Shown: positions 31,737 through 38,125 of the stretch, piece by piece
Layout: each line of letters opens with the position of its first letter
How positions within the stretch are numbered: the first letter of the stretch is position 1
Assembly (NCBI GenBank): GCA_934675115.1
Contig: CAKUPH010000012.1
Span: 1-38,125 of the forward strand
Length of the DNA stretch: 38,125 nucleotides
Direction of reading: 5' to 3'
Source of the DNA: an uncultured Oscillospiraceae bacterium
Lineage (GTDB): Bacteria > Bacillota > Clostridia > Oscillospirales > Oscillospiraceae
The notes under the pieces: model-generated
The model's input: only the letters and a program-made list of their open reading frames with translations
Databases searched by the model: none
What the model was told of the DNA's origin: nothing
Translations under genes and position numbers: made by a program

Positions 31737-32774
31737 ATGGATCTGGATATGGAATACCTGCTGGAGCAGCTCAAGGCCGTCATGGCCATTGACAGCCCCA
31801 CCGGCTACACGAAGAACGCCGCCGAGTACGTCTGCGGCGAGTACCGGCGGCTGGGCTTTGACGCCCGGCTCACCGGCAAGGGCGGCGTGCTGGTCTGCCT
31901 GAACCCGGACGCGCCGGAGGACAACGGCCTGCTGCTCATGGCCCATCTGGACACGCTGGGCGGCATGGTGGCAGAGGTCACCGGAACCGGCCGCCTGCGG
32001 CTCACCGCCCTCGGCGGGATGCAGCCCAACAACGGCGAGGCGGAAAACGTCCGCATCATCACCCGGGAGGGCAAGACCTACTCCGGTACCTTCCAGCTCA
32101 AGGACGCCTCCGTCCACGTCAACGGCGATTACGCCGCCACCTCCCGCACGTGGGACTCCATGGAGGTGGTCATCGACGAGGACGTCTCCTCCGCCGAGGA
32201 GACCCGCGCGCTGGGCATCATGACCGGCGATCTGGTCTGCTTCGACCCCCGCACCACCGTCACCTCCTCCGGCTATATCAAGAGCCGTTTTCTGGACGAC
32301 AAGCTGTCCGTGGCCATCCTGCTGACGCAGGCCAAACGTCTGGCCGAGGGCAAGTCCGCCCTGAACCGCCGGGTGTGGCATCACATCACCGTCTTTGAGG
32401 AGGTGGGGCACGGCGGCTCCGCCGCCGTGCCCTCCGGCGTCACCGAGGCCGTCAGCGTGGACATGGGCTGCGTGGGCGACGGGCTGGCGTGTAAGGAGAC
32501 GCAGGTGTCCATCTGCGCCAAGGACTCCGGCGGCCCCTATCACTACGAGGTGGTGTCCGCCCTCATCGCCGCGGCGAAGAAGGCCGGAGCGGACTTCGCC
32601 GTGGACGTCTACCCCCACTACGGCTCCGACGTGGAGGCCACCCTCAGCGCGGGCTATGACCTGCGCCACGGACTCATCGGCGCGGGCGTCTACGCCTCCC
32701 ACGGCTACGAGCGCAGCCACGTCAAGGGCGCGGAGAACACCCTGAAGCTGCTGGAAACCTATCTGACAGACTAA
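31737..32774 (+). CDS. M42-family aminopeptidase
   Basis: A 345-residue cytoplasmic dinuclear zinc peptidase of the tetrahedral aminopeptidase type. Zinc and catalytic residues are His70 and Asp72 (MAHLDT), Asp187 (RFLDDK), Glu221/Glu222 (FEEVGHG), Asp242 (SVDMG) and His328 (RSHVKG). The insert from about 85 to 165 forms the beta-barrel oligomerisation domain. The family trims N-terminal residues from peptides. The start at 31737 has AAGGAG at 31722-31727; an in-frame start at 31704 overlaps the -10 box. Single gene. Confidence 0.93.
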   Translation: MDLDMEYLLEQLKAVMAIDSPTGYTKNAAEYVCGEYRRLGFDARLTGKGGVLVCLNPDAPEDNGLLLMAHLDTLGGMVAEVTGTGRLRLTALGGMQPNNGEAENVRIITREGKTYSGTFQLKDASVHVNGDYAATSRTWDSMEVVIDEDVSSAEETRALGIMTGDLVCFDPRTTVTSSGYIKSRFLDDKLSVAILLTQAKRLAEGKSALNRRVWHHITVFEEVGHGGSAAVPSGVTEAVSVDMGCVGDGLACKETQVSICAKDSGGPYHYEVVSALIAAAKKAGADFAVDVYPHYGSDVEATLSAGYDLRHGLIGAGVYASHGYERSHVKGAENTLKLLETYLTD

Positions 32775-32856
32775 TTCTCATGCCGTCTGCGGACGGCGGA
32801 ACTCTGCGAGGCTTTTTATACCGCTCAACAAAAGAGTGCTGTCTCCAACACCCTCA

Positions 32857-32889
32857 AAAGCCCCGGATGCGACGCATCCGGGCCTTTTG
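32857..32889 (+). terminator. Terminator of the M42 peptidase gene
   Basis: CCCGGATGC (32862-32870) pairs with 32874-32882 around GAC, extended by AAAAG/CTTTT. A smaller stem (GCCGTC/GACGGC, 32782-32797) lies upstream in the same gap. Confidence 0.82.
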
Positions 32890-32926
32890 TCATCACTTTG
32901 TTATAATTTGTCATCCCTTTGTTGTT
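32886..32926 (+). promoter_or_regulatory. Four phased direct repeats before the vanW promoter
   Basis: TTTGTCATCA (32886), TTTGTTATAA (32897), TTTGTCATCC (32907) and TTTGTTGTT (32918) are spaced 11, 10 and 11 bp. Seen as pairs, a 17-bp unit TTTGTCATCACTTTGTT recurs after 21 bp with one change. The array ends at the -35 box, the place of an OmpR/PhoB-type activator site. Confidence 0.7.
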
Positions 32927-32953
32927 GCCATTTTCTGCATTTCCCTGTAAAAT
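32925..32953 (+). promoter_or_regulatory. Promoter of vanW
   Basis: TTGCCA (32925-32930) and TAAAAT (32948-32953) have a 17-bp spacer, 32 bp before the ATG. Confidence 0.75.
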
Positions 32954-32985
32954 GGCAGAAAAAATGACGCAAAGGAGCACTTTCT

Positions 32986-33819
32986 ATGGCACGCAAGCTG
33001 TTCTGCGAGATCTCGCCCCTGACCTATGAGATCTCCGCCTTCAAGGGCCGCACCGTCCGCCGCCTGCGGGACCTGACCTCCGGCCAGCGCTTCGCAAAGG
33101 TGAAGCAGACGGAGCCTCTGCCCGTGTCCATCATCCATCACAACTCCCTCATCCGCCGCCGGCTGGGCAACGTGAACATGACCCTTCAGGAAAACAAGGC
33201 GGTAAATCTTGGCCTTGCGGCCCCCTGTCTCAACGGCGTGCTCATCCGCCCGGGGGAGACGTTTTCCTTCTGGCATCTGGTGGGCAACGCCACCGCCCGC
33301 CGGGGCTTCAAGGAGGGCCTGACCATCTCCGGCGGCGAGACGAAGAGCGGCGTGGGCGGCGGCATGTGCCAGATGACCAACCTCATCCACTGGATGATCC
33401 TCCACACCCCGCTGACCATCGTGGAGCACCACCATCACGACGGGCTGGACCTCTTCCCCGACTTCAACCGCCAGATCCCCTTCGGCACCGGCACCTCCAT
33501 CTGCTACAACTATCTGGACTACCGCTTCCGCAACGACACGGAGGCCACCTACCAGCTTCTCGTCCACGTGGACGGCGAGTACCTCCGTGGGGAACTGCGC
33601 TCCGACCGGCGCCAGAAGCTCAAGTACCACATCAAGAGCGAGCACGAGGGCTTCGTCCGGGAGGACGGCGTGGTCTACCGGGTGGGCGAGGTCTGGCGGG
33701 ACGCCATCGACCCCATCACCGGGAATCTGGTGGAGCGCACCCTCATCCGGACCAACCACGCCCGGGTCATGTACGACACCGCCGGGCTGGACATCCGGGA
33801 CGCGGCCCCGCAGAACTGA
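32986..33819 (+). CDS. vanW: VanW family protein
   Basis: A 277-residue protein of the VanW family, found in vanB-type glycopeptide resistance clusters but also widespread alone. Recognised stretches are HHNSLIRRRLGNVNMTLQEN, NGVLIRPGETFSFWHLVG, GGGMCQMTNLIHW and VEHHHHDGLDLFPDFNRQIPF (read in parts). No signal peptide or membrane segment is seen. The biochemical role is not established. No vanA/B ligase, vanH, vanX or vanRS gene adjoins, so resistance cannot be inferred. AAAGGAG at 32970-32976 precedes the start. Phased repeats before its promoter suggest control by a response regulator. Confidence 0.9.
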   Translation: MARKLFCEISPLTYEISAFKGRTVRRLRDLTSGQRFAKVKQTEPLPVSIIHHNSLIRRRLGNVNMTLQENKAVNLGLAAPCLNGVLIRPGETFSFWHLVGNATARRGFKEGLTISGGETKSGVGGGMCQMTNLIHWMILHTPLTIVEHHHHDGLDLFPDFNRQIPFGTGTSICYNYLDYRFRNDTEATYQLLVHVDGEYLRGELRSDRRQKLKYHIKSEHEGFVREDGVVYRVGEVWRDAIDPITGNLVERTLIRTNHARVMYDTAGLDIRDAAPQN

Positions 33820-33827
33820 AAAACGCG

Positions 33828-33866
33828 AAACCCGCCCTCTGACACAGTCAGAGGGCGGGTTTTTAT
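33828..33866. terminator. Bidirectional terminator between vanW and hydA
   Basis: A 15-bp perfect stem (AAACCCGCCCTCTGA, 33828-33842, with 33848-33862), loop CACAG, with TTTTT on the + strand and a short T run on the - strand; the flanking genes converge. Confidence 0.88.
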
Positions 33867-33879
33867 CAAATTGCGGCGA

Positions 33880-35601
33880 TTACAGCTTGGAAATGCTGGC
33901 CTGCTCATGATAGTGGGTGTGGAGCAGCTCATGGGCCTTGTGGGACAGGGGCTCGCCGAAGAAGTCCCGGTAAATGGCCTGAATTTCCGGGTTTTCGTGG
34001 CTCTTGCGCAGGGGCAGGCTCCGGTCCAGTTCGTACAGGGCGGCCATACGCTTTTTGCGGATGGCGTTGGTGGTGCCGATGGGCTGTCCGCCGCCGCCGA
34101 TGCAGCCGCCGGGGCAGGCCATGACCTCGATGAAGGCGTAGTCACCGGCGTGGGACAGCAGCTCCTCCGCGTTCTTCAGCGTATGGACCACGGCCACCTT
34201 CAGCGGCGTGCCGTCCAGATCGACGGCGGCCTCCTTGATGCCCTCGAAGCCGCGGACCTCCTCGAAGTCCAGCCGGGGCAGTGTCTTGCCGGTATACAGC
34301 TCGTAAGCGGTGCGCAGGGCGGCCTCCATGACGCCGCCGGTGGCGCCGAAGATAGCGCCAGCGCCGGTGCCGGTGCCCAGCGGGGAGTCGAAATCACTCT
34401 CGGGCAGGTTCTTCATATCGAGGCCCTCGTAGCGGATGAGCTTGGCAAGCTCCCGGGTAGTGAGCACGTAGTCCACGTCCTGATAGCCGTCCCGGCCCAG
34501 CTCGGGCCGCCGGGCCTCAAACTTCTTGGCGGTGCAGGGCATGACGGACACGCAGATGATGTCCTCGGGATTTAAACCCATGCGCTGGGCGTAGTAGGTC
34601 TTGGTCACCGCGCCGAACATGCCCTGAGGGCTCTTGGCGCTGGACAGATTGTCCATCAGCTCCGGGTGGTGCTTTTCCACATAGTTCACCCAGCCGGGGG
34701 AGCAGGAGGTAATGAGCGGCAGCGTGCCGCCGTTCTTCAGCCGGTCCAGCAGCTCGCTGCCCTCCTCCATGATGGTGAGGTCGGCGGCAAAATTGGTGTC
34801 GAACACCTTGTTGAAGCCCAGCATCCGCAGGGCGGTGGTCATCTGGCCAGTGACGATGGCTCCCGGCTCAAAGCCGAACTCGTCGCCCAGCGCCACCCGG
34901 ACGGCGGGGGCCACCTGCACGACGACGTGCTTGCCGCTGTCGTGGATGGCGCGCCACACGGGGGCGGTGGAGTCCTCCTCTACGATGGCGCCCACGGGGC
35001 ACACCAGCGAGCACTGGCCGCACAGGACGCAGTCCGTCTCCGCCATGGGCAGATCAAAGGCGGTGGTGACCCGGAAATTGGCGCTGCGGCCGGAGTGGGT
35101 CAGGGCGTTGATGCCCTGGATCTCCTCGCAGGCCTTGACGCAGCGGCCGCACTTGACGCACTTGGCGGGGTCCCTCACGATGGAGGGATTGTCCACCCGC
35201 AGCGGCTCGCGGCTGGAGATGTCGGGCAGATCGGGCACCAGCAGGTTGAACCGGCGGCACAGGGCCTGAAGCTCGCAGGTGCCGTTCCGGGCGCAGGACA
35301 GGCAGTTCTGCTTGTGGTCGGCCAGCATCAGCTCCAGCACGCCCAGCTGGGCGTCGTACACCCGGCGGGTGTCGGTAAAGGCCTCCATCCCCTCGGACAC
35401 CAGCGTGGTGCAGGAGGTCTGGAGCTTGCGCTGCCCCTTGACCTCCACCACGCACAGGCGGCAGTGGGCCTTGGATTCCTGATCGGGGTGGTAGCACATG
35501 TGGGGGATGTCGATATTCAGCATCCGGGCCGCATCGATCAGGCGGGTGCCCTCCTCCACCTCCAGCGGCAGATTGTTGATCTTAATATGTACCTTGCTCA
35601 T
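33880..35601 (-). CDS. hydA: [FeFe]-hydrogenase catalytic subunit HydA
   Basis: 573 residues. The N-terminus has a plant-type [2Fe-2S] site (CYHPDQESKAHCRLC then TSC), a His-ligated [4Fe-4S] site (HKQNCLSCARNGTCELQALC) and two [4Fe-4S] sites (CVKCGRCVKAC and CVLCGQCSLVC). The H-cluster motifs follow: L1 TSCSPGWVNY (near 296), L2 MPCTAKKFE (near 354) and L3 EVMACPGGCIGGGGQP (near 494). It has no C-terminal [2Fe-2S] extension of the T. maritima type. It makes or oxidises H2 in the cytoplasm with HydB and HydC. It overlaps hydB by 4 bp (ATGA). Maturases HydEFG are not in this window. Confidence 0.96.
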   Translation of the reverse strand: MSKVHIKINNLPLEVEEGTRLIDAARMLNIDIPHMCYHPDQESKAHCRLCVVEVKGQRKLQTSCTTLVSEGMEAFTDTRRVYDAQLGVLELMLADHKQNCLSCARNGTCELQALCRRFNLLVPDLPDISSREPLRVDNPSIVRDPAKCVKCGRCVKACEEIQGINALTHSGRSANFRVTTAFDLPMAETDCVLCGQCSLVCPVGAIVEEDSTAPVWRAIHDSGKHVVVQVAPAVRVALGDEFGFEPGAIVTGQMTTALRMLGFNKVFDTNFAADLTIMEEGSELLDRLKNGGTLPLITSCSPGWVNYVEKHHPELMDNLSSAKSPQGMFGAVTKTYYAQRMGLNPEDIICVSVMPCTAKKFEARRPELGRDGYQDVDYVLTTRELAKLIRYEGLDMKNLPESDFDSPLGTGTGAGAIFGATGGVMEAALRTAYELYTGKTLPRLDFEEVRGFEGIKEAAVDLDGTPLKVAVVHTLKNAEELLSHAGDYAFIEVMACPGGCIGGGGQPIGTTNAIRKKRMAALYELDRSLPLRKSHENPEIQAIYRDFFGEPLSHKAHELLHTHYHEQASISKL

Positions 35602-36857
35602 CGGATGGCTACCTCCTTCTTCACGTCAAAGACCCCGGGGAAGTGCTCCACCGCAGACAGCAGGGCGGACTGTGCGGACTCGCCGAGACCGCACAGGGAC
35701 GCGCTGTTCATAATGTTGGCGAACTTGAGCATGATCTCCACGTCGTGCTCGGTGTGGGTGCCCTCAGCGATCTTGTCGAGCAAGCGCGTGATGTGGCGGT
35801 TGCCCTCCCGGCAGGGGACGCACTGACCGCAGCTCTCGTGGTTGAAGAACTCCTGCGTGATCCGCAGGAAGCCAATGACGGAGGTGCGCTCGTCCACCAC
35901 CAGCACCGCGCCGGAGCCGATGGCGGTGAGGCCCGCCTTTTTCATGTCGTTGTAGGTGTAGGGGGTGTCCAGCTGCTCAGGGGACGCGATCCTGCCGGAC
36001 GCGCCGCCCAGCTGCACCAGCTGGAGCCGATGGCCCTCGGTGACGCCCCCCGCCAGCTCAATGATCTCCCGGATGGTGATGCCGAAGGGGACCTCGAACA
36101 CGCCGGGCCTGTTCACGTTGCCGGACACGGAGATCATCTTGGTGCCCGGGCACTCGGCCGTGCCCTGCTTTTTGTAGAAGCCCTCGTCGTCCATGAGGAC
36201 GTTGGGCACCAGCGACAGGGATTCCACGTTGTTCACGCAGGTGGGCAGGTGGAACACGCCGCACTGCTTGATGTAGGGGGGCTTCTTCCGGGGGCGGCCC
36301 GCCTTGCCCTCGATGGACTCGCTGAGGGCGGAGCCCTCGCCGCAGACGTAAGCGCCCGCGCCGGAGTAGAGGTGGATGCGGTAGCTCAGACCGGAGCCAA
36401 GGATGTCATCCCCCAGATAGCCCGCCTTCTCGCACTGGTCGATGGCGTTGAGCAGCAGGGGGCGCAGATGGGAGTACTCCTCCCGCATATAGAGGTAGCC
36501 GTTCCGGGCATTGACGGACCAGCCCGCGATGATCATGCCCTCCAGCACCTGGAAGGGGTCCCGGCGGAGCAGCTCCCGGTCCTTGAAGGTGCCGGGCTCG
36601 CCCTCGTCGGCGTTGCACACCACACACTTGTCCGGGGCATCCACGTCCCGGGCCTGGGACCACTTGCGGCCCATGTCGTAGGCCGCGCCGCCCCGGCCCT
36701 GAATGCCGTTGGCGCTGAGGATCTTTGCGATGTCGCAGCCGTCCATGGCCAGCGCCCGGCGCAGCCCCTGAAAGCCGCCGTGGGCCTCATACTCGGCAAG
36801 GCTCCACGGGTCATATTTGCCGAAGCGGCGGGAGATAAAAGATACAGTTTTTCCCAT
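35598..36857 (-). CDS. hydB: HydB, NuoF-like NAD(H)/FMN subunit of the hydrogenase (short form)
   Basis: 419 residues. FMN/NAD-binding stretches GRGGAAYDMGRKW, CNADEGEPGTFKDRELL and GAGAYVCGEGSALSESIEG are present, followed by an SLBB domain and the C-terminal [4Fe-4S] site ESCGQCVPCREG with CGLGESAQ. It lacks both the N-terminal thioredoxin-like [2Fe-2S] domain and the C-terminal 2x[4Fe-4S] domain of the roughly 600-residue bifurcating HydB proteins, and equals NuoF in size. The start at 36857 has GGAGGAGAAGGG upstream; the reading continues open toward hydC, but that extension is another gene's shadow. It would pass electrons between NADH and HydA. Confidence 0.94.
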   Translation of the reverse strand: MGKTVSFISRRFGKYDPWSLAEYEAHGGFQGLRRALAMDGCDIAKILSANGIQGRGGAAYDMGRKWSQARDVDAPDKCVVCNADEGEPGTFKDRELLRRDPFQVLEGMIIAGWSVNARNGYLYMREEYSHLRPLLLNAIDQCEKAGYLGDDILGSGLSYRIHLYSGAGAYVCGEGSALSESIEGKAGRPRKKPPYIKQCGVFHLPTCVNNVESLSLVPNVLMDDEGFYKKQGTAECPGTKMISVSGNVNRPGVFEVPFGITIREIIELAGGVTEGHRLQLVQLGGASGRIASPEQLDTPYTYNDMKKAGLTAIGSGAVLVVDERTSVIGFLRITQEFFNHESCGQCVPCREGNRHITRLLDKIAEGTHTEHDVEIMLKFANIMNSASLCGLGESAQSALLSAVEHFPGVFDVKKEVAIR

Positions 36858-36873
36858 GTCCCTTCTCCTCCCC

Positions 36874-37374
36874 TCAGTCCAGCTGCCGGAGCATGGCCAG
36901 CACCCGCTCGCGGTCAGTGAGATTTCCGTACACCACGCCGTTGACCCGCACCGCCGGGGCCACGTCGCAGGCGCCGAAGCAGGGCACCTTCTCGATGGTG
37001 AACCGCCCATCGTAGGTGACCTCGCCAAGGTCGATGCCGAGGATGTCCTTCAGCGTCTCGTACAGCGTGTCGCTGTCGTTCACCCGGCAGGGGGCGCTGC
37101 TGCACACCTCCAGCGGGTACTTCGCCCGGGGCTGGTCGTGCAGCGCCGTGTAAAAGCTGATCACGTCGTACAGCTGTGTGACCTTCAGGCCCAGCTTCTG
37201 GGCCACGTAGATCGCGGCGGGGCGGGAAATATACTTCCGCTCTCCCGCCTTCTGTACGCTGAGCAGGATGCCGACCAACTGGGTCGGATCGTTGTCGTGC
37301 TCGGCAATGATCCGGTCGATGGCCGCCTTGTCGCCCGCCGTCAGCGCGTCGGGCGTGGGATCAAAGGGTCTCAT
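36874..37374 (-). CDS. hydC: HydC, NuoE-like thioredoxin-fold [2Fe-2S] subunit
   Basis: 166 residues of the NuoE/HydC family. After a helical N-terminal part (about 1-70), the thioredoxin-like domain carries the four cluster Cys as CSSAPC and CFGACDVAP. It is the first gene of the hydCBA unit, 16 bp before hydB. The start chosen at 37374 has AGGAGAAACCT just upstream; an earlier in-frame ATG at 37470 lies over the promoter and was rejected. The subunit relays electrons between HydB and HydA. Confidence 0.95.
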   Translation of the reverse strand: MRPFDPTPDALTAGDKAAIDRIIAEHDNDPTQLVGILLSVQKAGERKYISRPAAIYVAQKLGLKVTQLYDVISFYTALHDQPRAKYPLEVCSSAPCRVNDSDTLYETLKDILGIDLGEVTYDGRFTIEKVPCFGACDVAPAVRVNGVVYGNLTDRERVLAMLRQLD

Positions 37375-37441
37375 AGGTTTCTCCTTCCTGTTCCTGTGGT
37401 TATTGTTATTTTGCAGCGAAAACACTATAGGCCTGCTTGAT

Positions 37442-37470
37442 ATTTTATATGGATTGTTTTGGTATGTCAA
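37442..37470 (-). promoter_or_regulatory. Promoter of the hydCBA operon
   Basis: On the minus strand TTGACA (37465-37470) and TAAAAT (37442-37447) have a 17-bp spacer; the leader is about 60 nt. Confidence 0.82.
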
Positions 37471-37481
37471 CCGGCTAACAT
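37464..37481 (-). promoter_or_regulatory. Rex-like operator over the hydCBA -35 box
   Basis: The minus strand reads ATGTTAGCCGGTTGACAT, an 18-bp pseudo-palindrome. It agrees with the Rex consensus TTGTTAANNNNTTAACAA at 10 of its 14 fixed positions, and its arms are complementary at five of six bases. It covers the -35 box, so binding would repress at high NAD+/NADH. The Rex gene is not in this window. Confidence 0.6.
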
Positions 37482-37654
37482 GTGTCTGTTATTCTTTTTT
37501 TCTTTCAATATGATTGCCGCGCGTTATAATCCTTGATCACTCGTCCGCCGCGGAAATTTTTCCCGCCGGGTCCGGCCGGATATTTCCTCAAAGTTATTCA
37601 CATCTTTCACGAACTTAATTCCATTTTTCCCTCACTTTCCCTATTTTCCGACAC

Positions 37655-37690
37655 GGGCGAAAAAAAGCCCGCGCCGTCCCCGGCGCGGGC
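37655..37690 (-). terminator. Terminator of the SLH-like gene
   Basis: GCCCGCGCCG (37667-37676) pairs perfectly with 37681-37690 around TCCC. On the minus strand it runs into six T. The remaining gap (37482-37654 and 37691-37765) is AT-richer and shows no gene. Confidence 0.85.
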
Positions 37691-37765
37691 CCTCTGATGC
37701 GTCAAATCTTTCACGCAGTTCGTCTCGTCATTTTTCACAATCCAAGCGGCAAGATTTTTTTGCCC

Positions 37766-38125
37766 TCAGCCCTTCATCTCGGTCAGCCGCTTGAGACATA
37801 CCGCCAGCTGCTCCCTTGTGACGAAGCCCTTGTACTGCTTGTTCCCCTCGGCGTCCCCCTTGATGAGGCCGGTCTCTTCCGCCCACGCCCGGGCCGCCGC
37901 CGACCAGTCCGCCGGCTCCTTTTCGGAAAGCCGCTCCAGATAGTCATCCATCATCCGGTCAAATTCCGCCTGCGTCACCGTCTCGTCCTCCTCTCTCATC
38001 CGCCGGGCCACCTCTGCCCGGAAGTCGTCCATGCTCTTCCCGTGCCGTGGGAACCAGTGGGACACGTCCGCGTGGCCCGACGCGATCCCCCGCAGGTATC
38101 CCTCGTGGTGGTCGATGACCACGCC
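37766..38125 (-). CDS. C-terminal part of an SLH-like domain protein, 5' end outside window
   Basis: An open frame runs off the right edge; 119 codons are visible. The first visible part, VIDHHEGYLRGIASGHADVSHWFPRHGKSM (read in pieces), is His-rich and looks like the end of a catalytic or ligand-binding domain, perhaps of a peptidoglycan hydrolase; this is a guess. A charged helical linker (FRAEVARRMREEDE) follows. The last 45 residues resemble one SLH repeat: WSAAARAWAEETGLIKGD and VTREQLAVCLKRL, in the W-x-A-x-G-L-x-x-G ... TREQ pattern. Such single repeats occur at the ends of clostridial and phage-type lysins. No start can be given. Confidence 0.7.
   Translation of the reverse strand, partial: GVVIDHHEGYLRGIASGHADVSHWFPRHGKSMDDFRAEVARRMREEDETVTQAEFDRMMDDYLERLSEKEPADWSAAARAWAEETGLIKGDAEGNKQYKGFVTREQLAVCLKRLTEMKG

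Noticed and set aside
32986..33819. Vancomycin resistance determinant
   Set aside because: VanW alone does not confer resistance, and no ligase, dehydrogenase, dipeptidase or VanRS gene adjoins it.

Overview
The window is GC-rich, strictly bacterial DNA with strong Shine-Dalgarno sequences and sigma-A type promoters (several with exact 17-bp spacers). It comes from an anaerobic, high-GC member of the Clostridia, most like gut Oscillospiraceae (Flavonifractor, Lawsonibacter or Oscillibacter relatives). The assignment rests on the SLH-anchored subtilase, the trimeric [FeFe]-hydrogenase, the minimal SufC/SufB pair, the Asp23-FakA pair, a BlaI/M56 pair and a VanW protein; the genus is inference. 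I saw no rRNA, tRNA, CRISPR array, transposase or prophage.

Layout. 1-5303 (-): a very large secreted S8 protease, cut by the left edge at the start of an SLH domain. 5304-5951: a divergent intergenic region with an end-to-end chain of seven stem-loops. 5952-7292 (+): a transglutaminase-like protein. 7455-8897 (-): a cupin and an SDR oxidoreductase whose codon use suggests high expression. 9147-10642 (-): cinA behind a small acidic protein. 10775-19070 (+): an aromatic operon in the order Phe-rich leader peptide, aroF, aroB, aroA, aroC, gamma-carbonic anhydrase-like gene, pheA, aroK, aroQ-aroE fusion. 19149-20321 (+): thiI. 20543-22624 (-): asp23-like gene and fakA. 22840-23031 (+): a small membrane protein. 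23079-24589 (-): an MFS transporter with two small membrane proteins. 24697-26912 (-): sufC, sufB and a hotdog thioesterase. 27128-27820 (+): a four-helix, ferritin-like protein. 28148-31647 (+): BlaI-type repressor and a giant M56 sensor. 31737-32774 (+): M42 aminopeptidase. 32986-33819 (+): VanW. 33880-37374 (-): hydCBA hydrogenase operon. 37766-38125 (-): the C-terminal end of an SLH-like protein.

How the genes work together. The central operon carries the pathway from DAHP to chorismate and then to phenylpyruvate, with no tyrA or trp gene. It is preceded by a 34-codon leader peptide with six Phe codons, a terminator, and an alternative pairing that uses the terminator's 5' arm together with the leader's stop-codon region. 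This makes a complete ribosome-mediated phenylalanine attenuator, which I regard as the most interesting regulatory system in the window. PheA also carries an ACT domain with the ESRP motif, so Phe probably acts both on transcription and on enzyme activity. The hydrogenase operon has a Rex-like operator over its -35 box, and its HydB is of the short NuoF type, which suggests an NADH-linked enzyme. The blaI-M56 pair has a BlaI-type operator just after its start site. The vanW promoter is preceded by four helically phased direct repeats, as for an OmpR-family regulator.

Genes not recognised beyond fold or membrane topology are marked as such. All assignments come from reading motifs by eye; no database search was possible.
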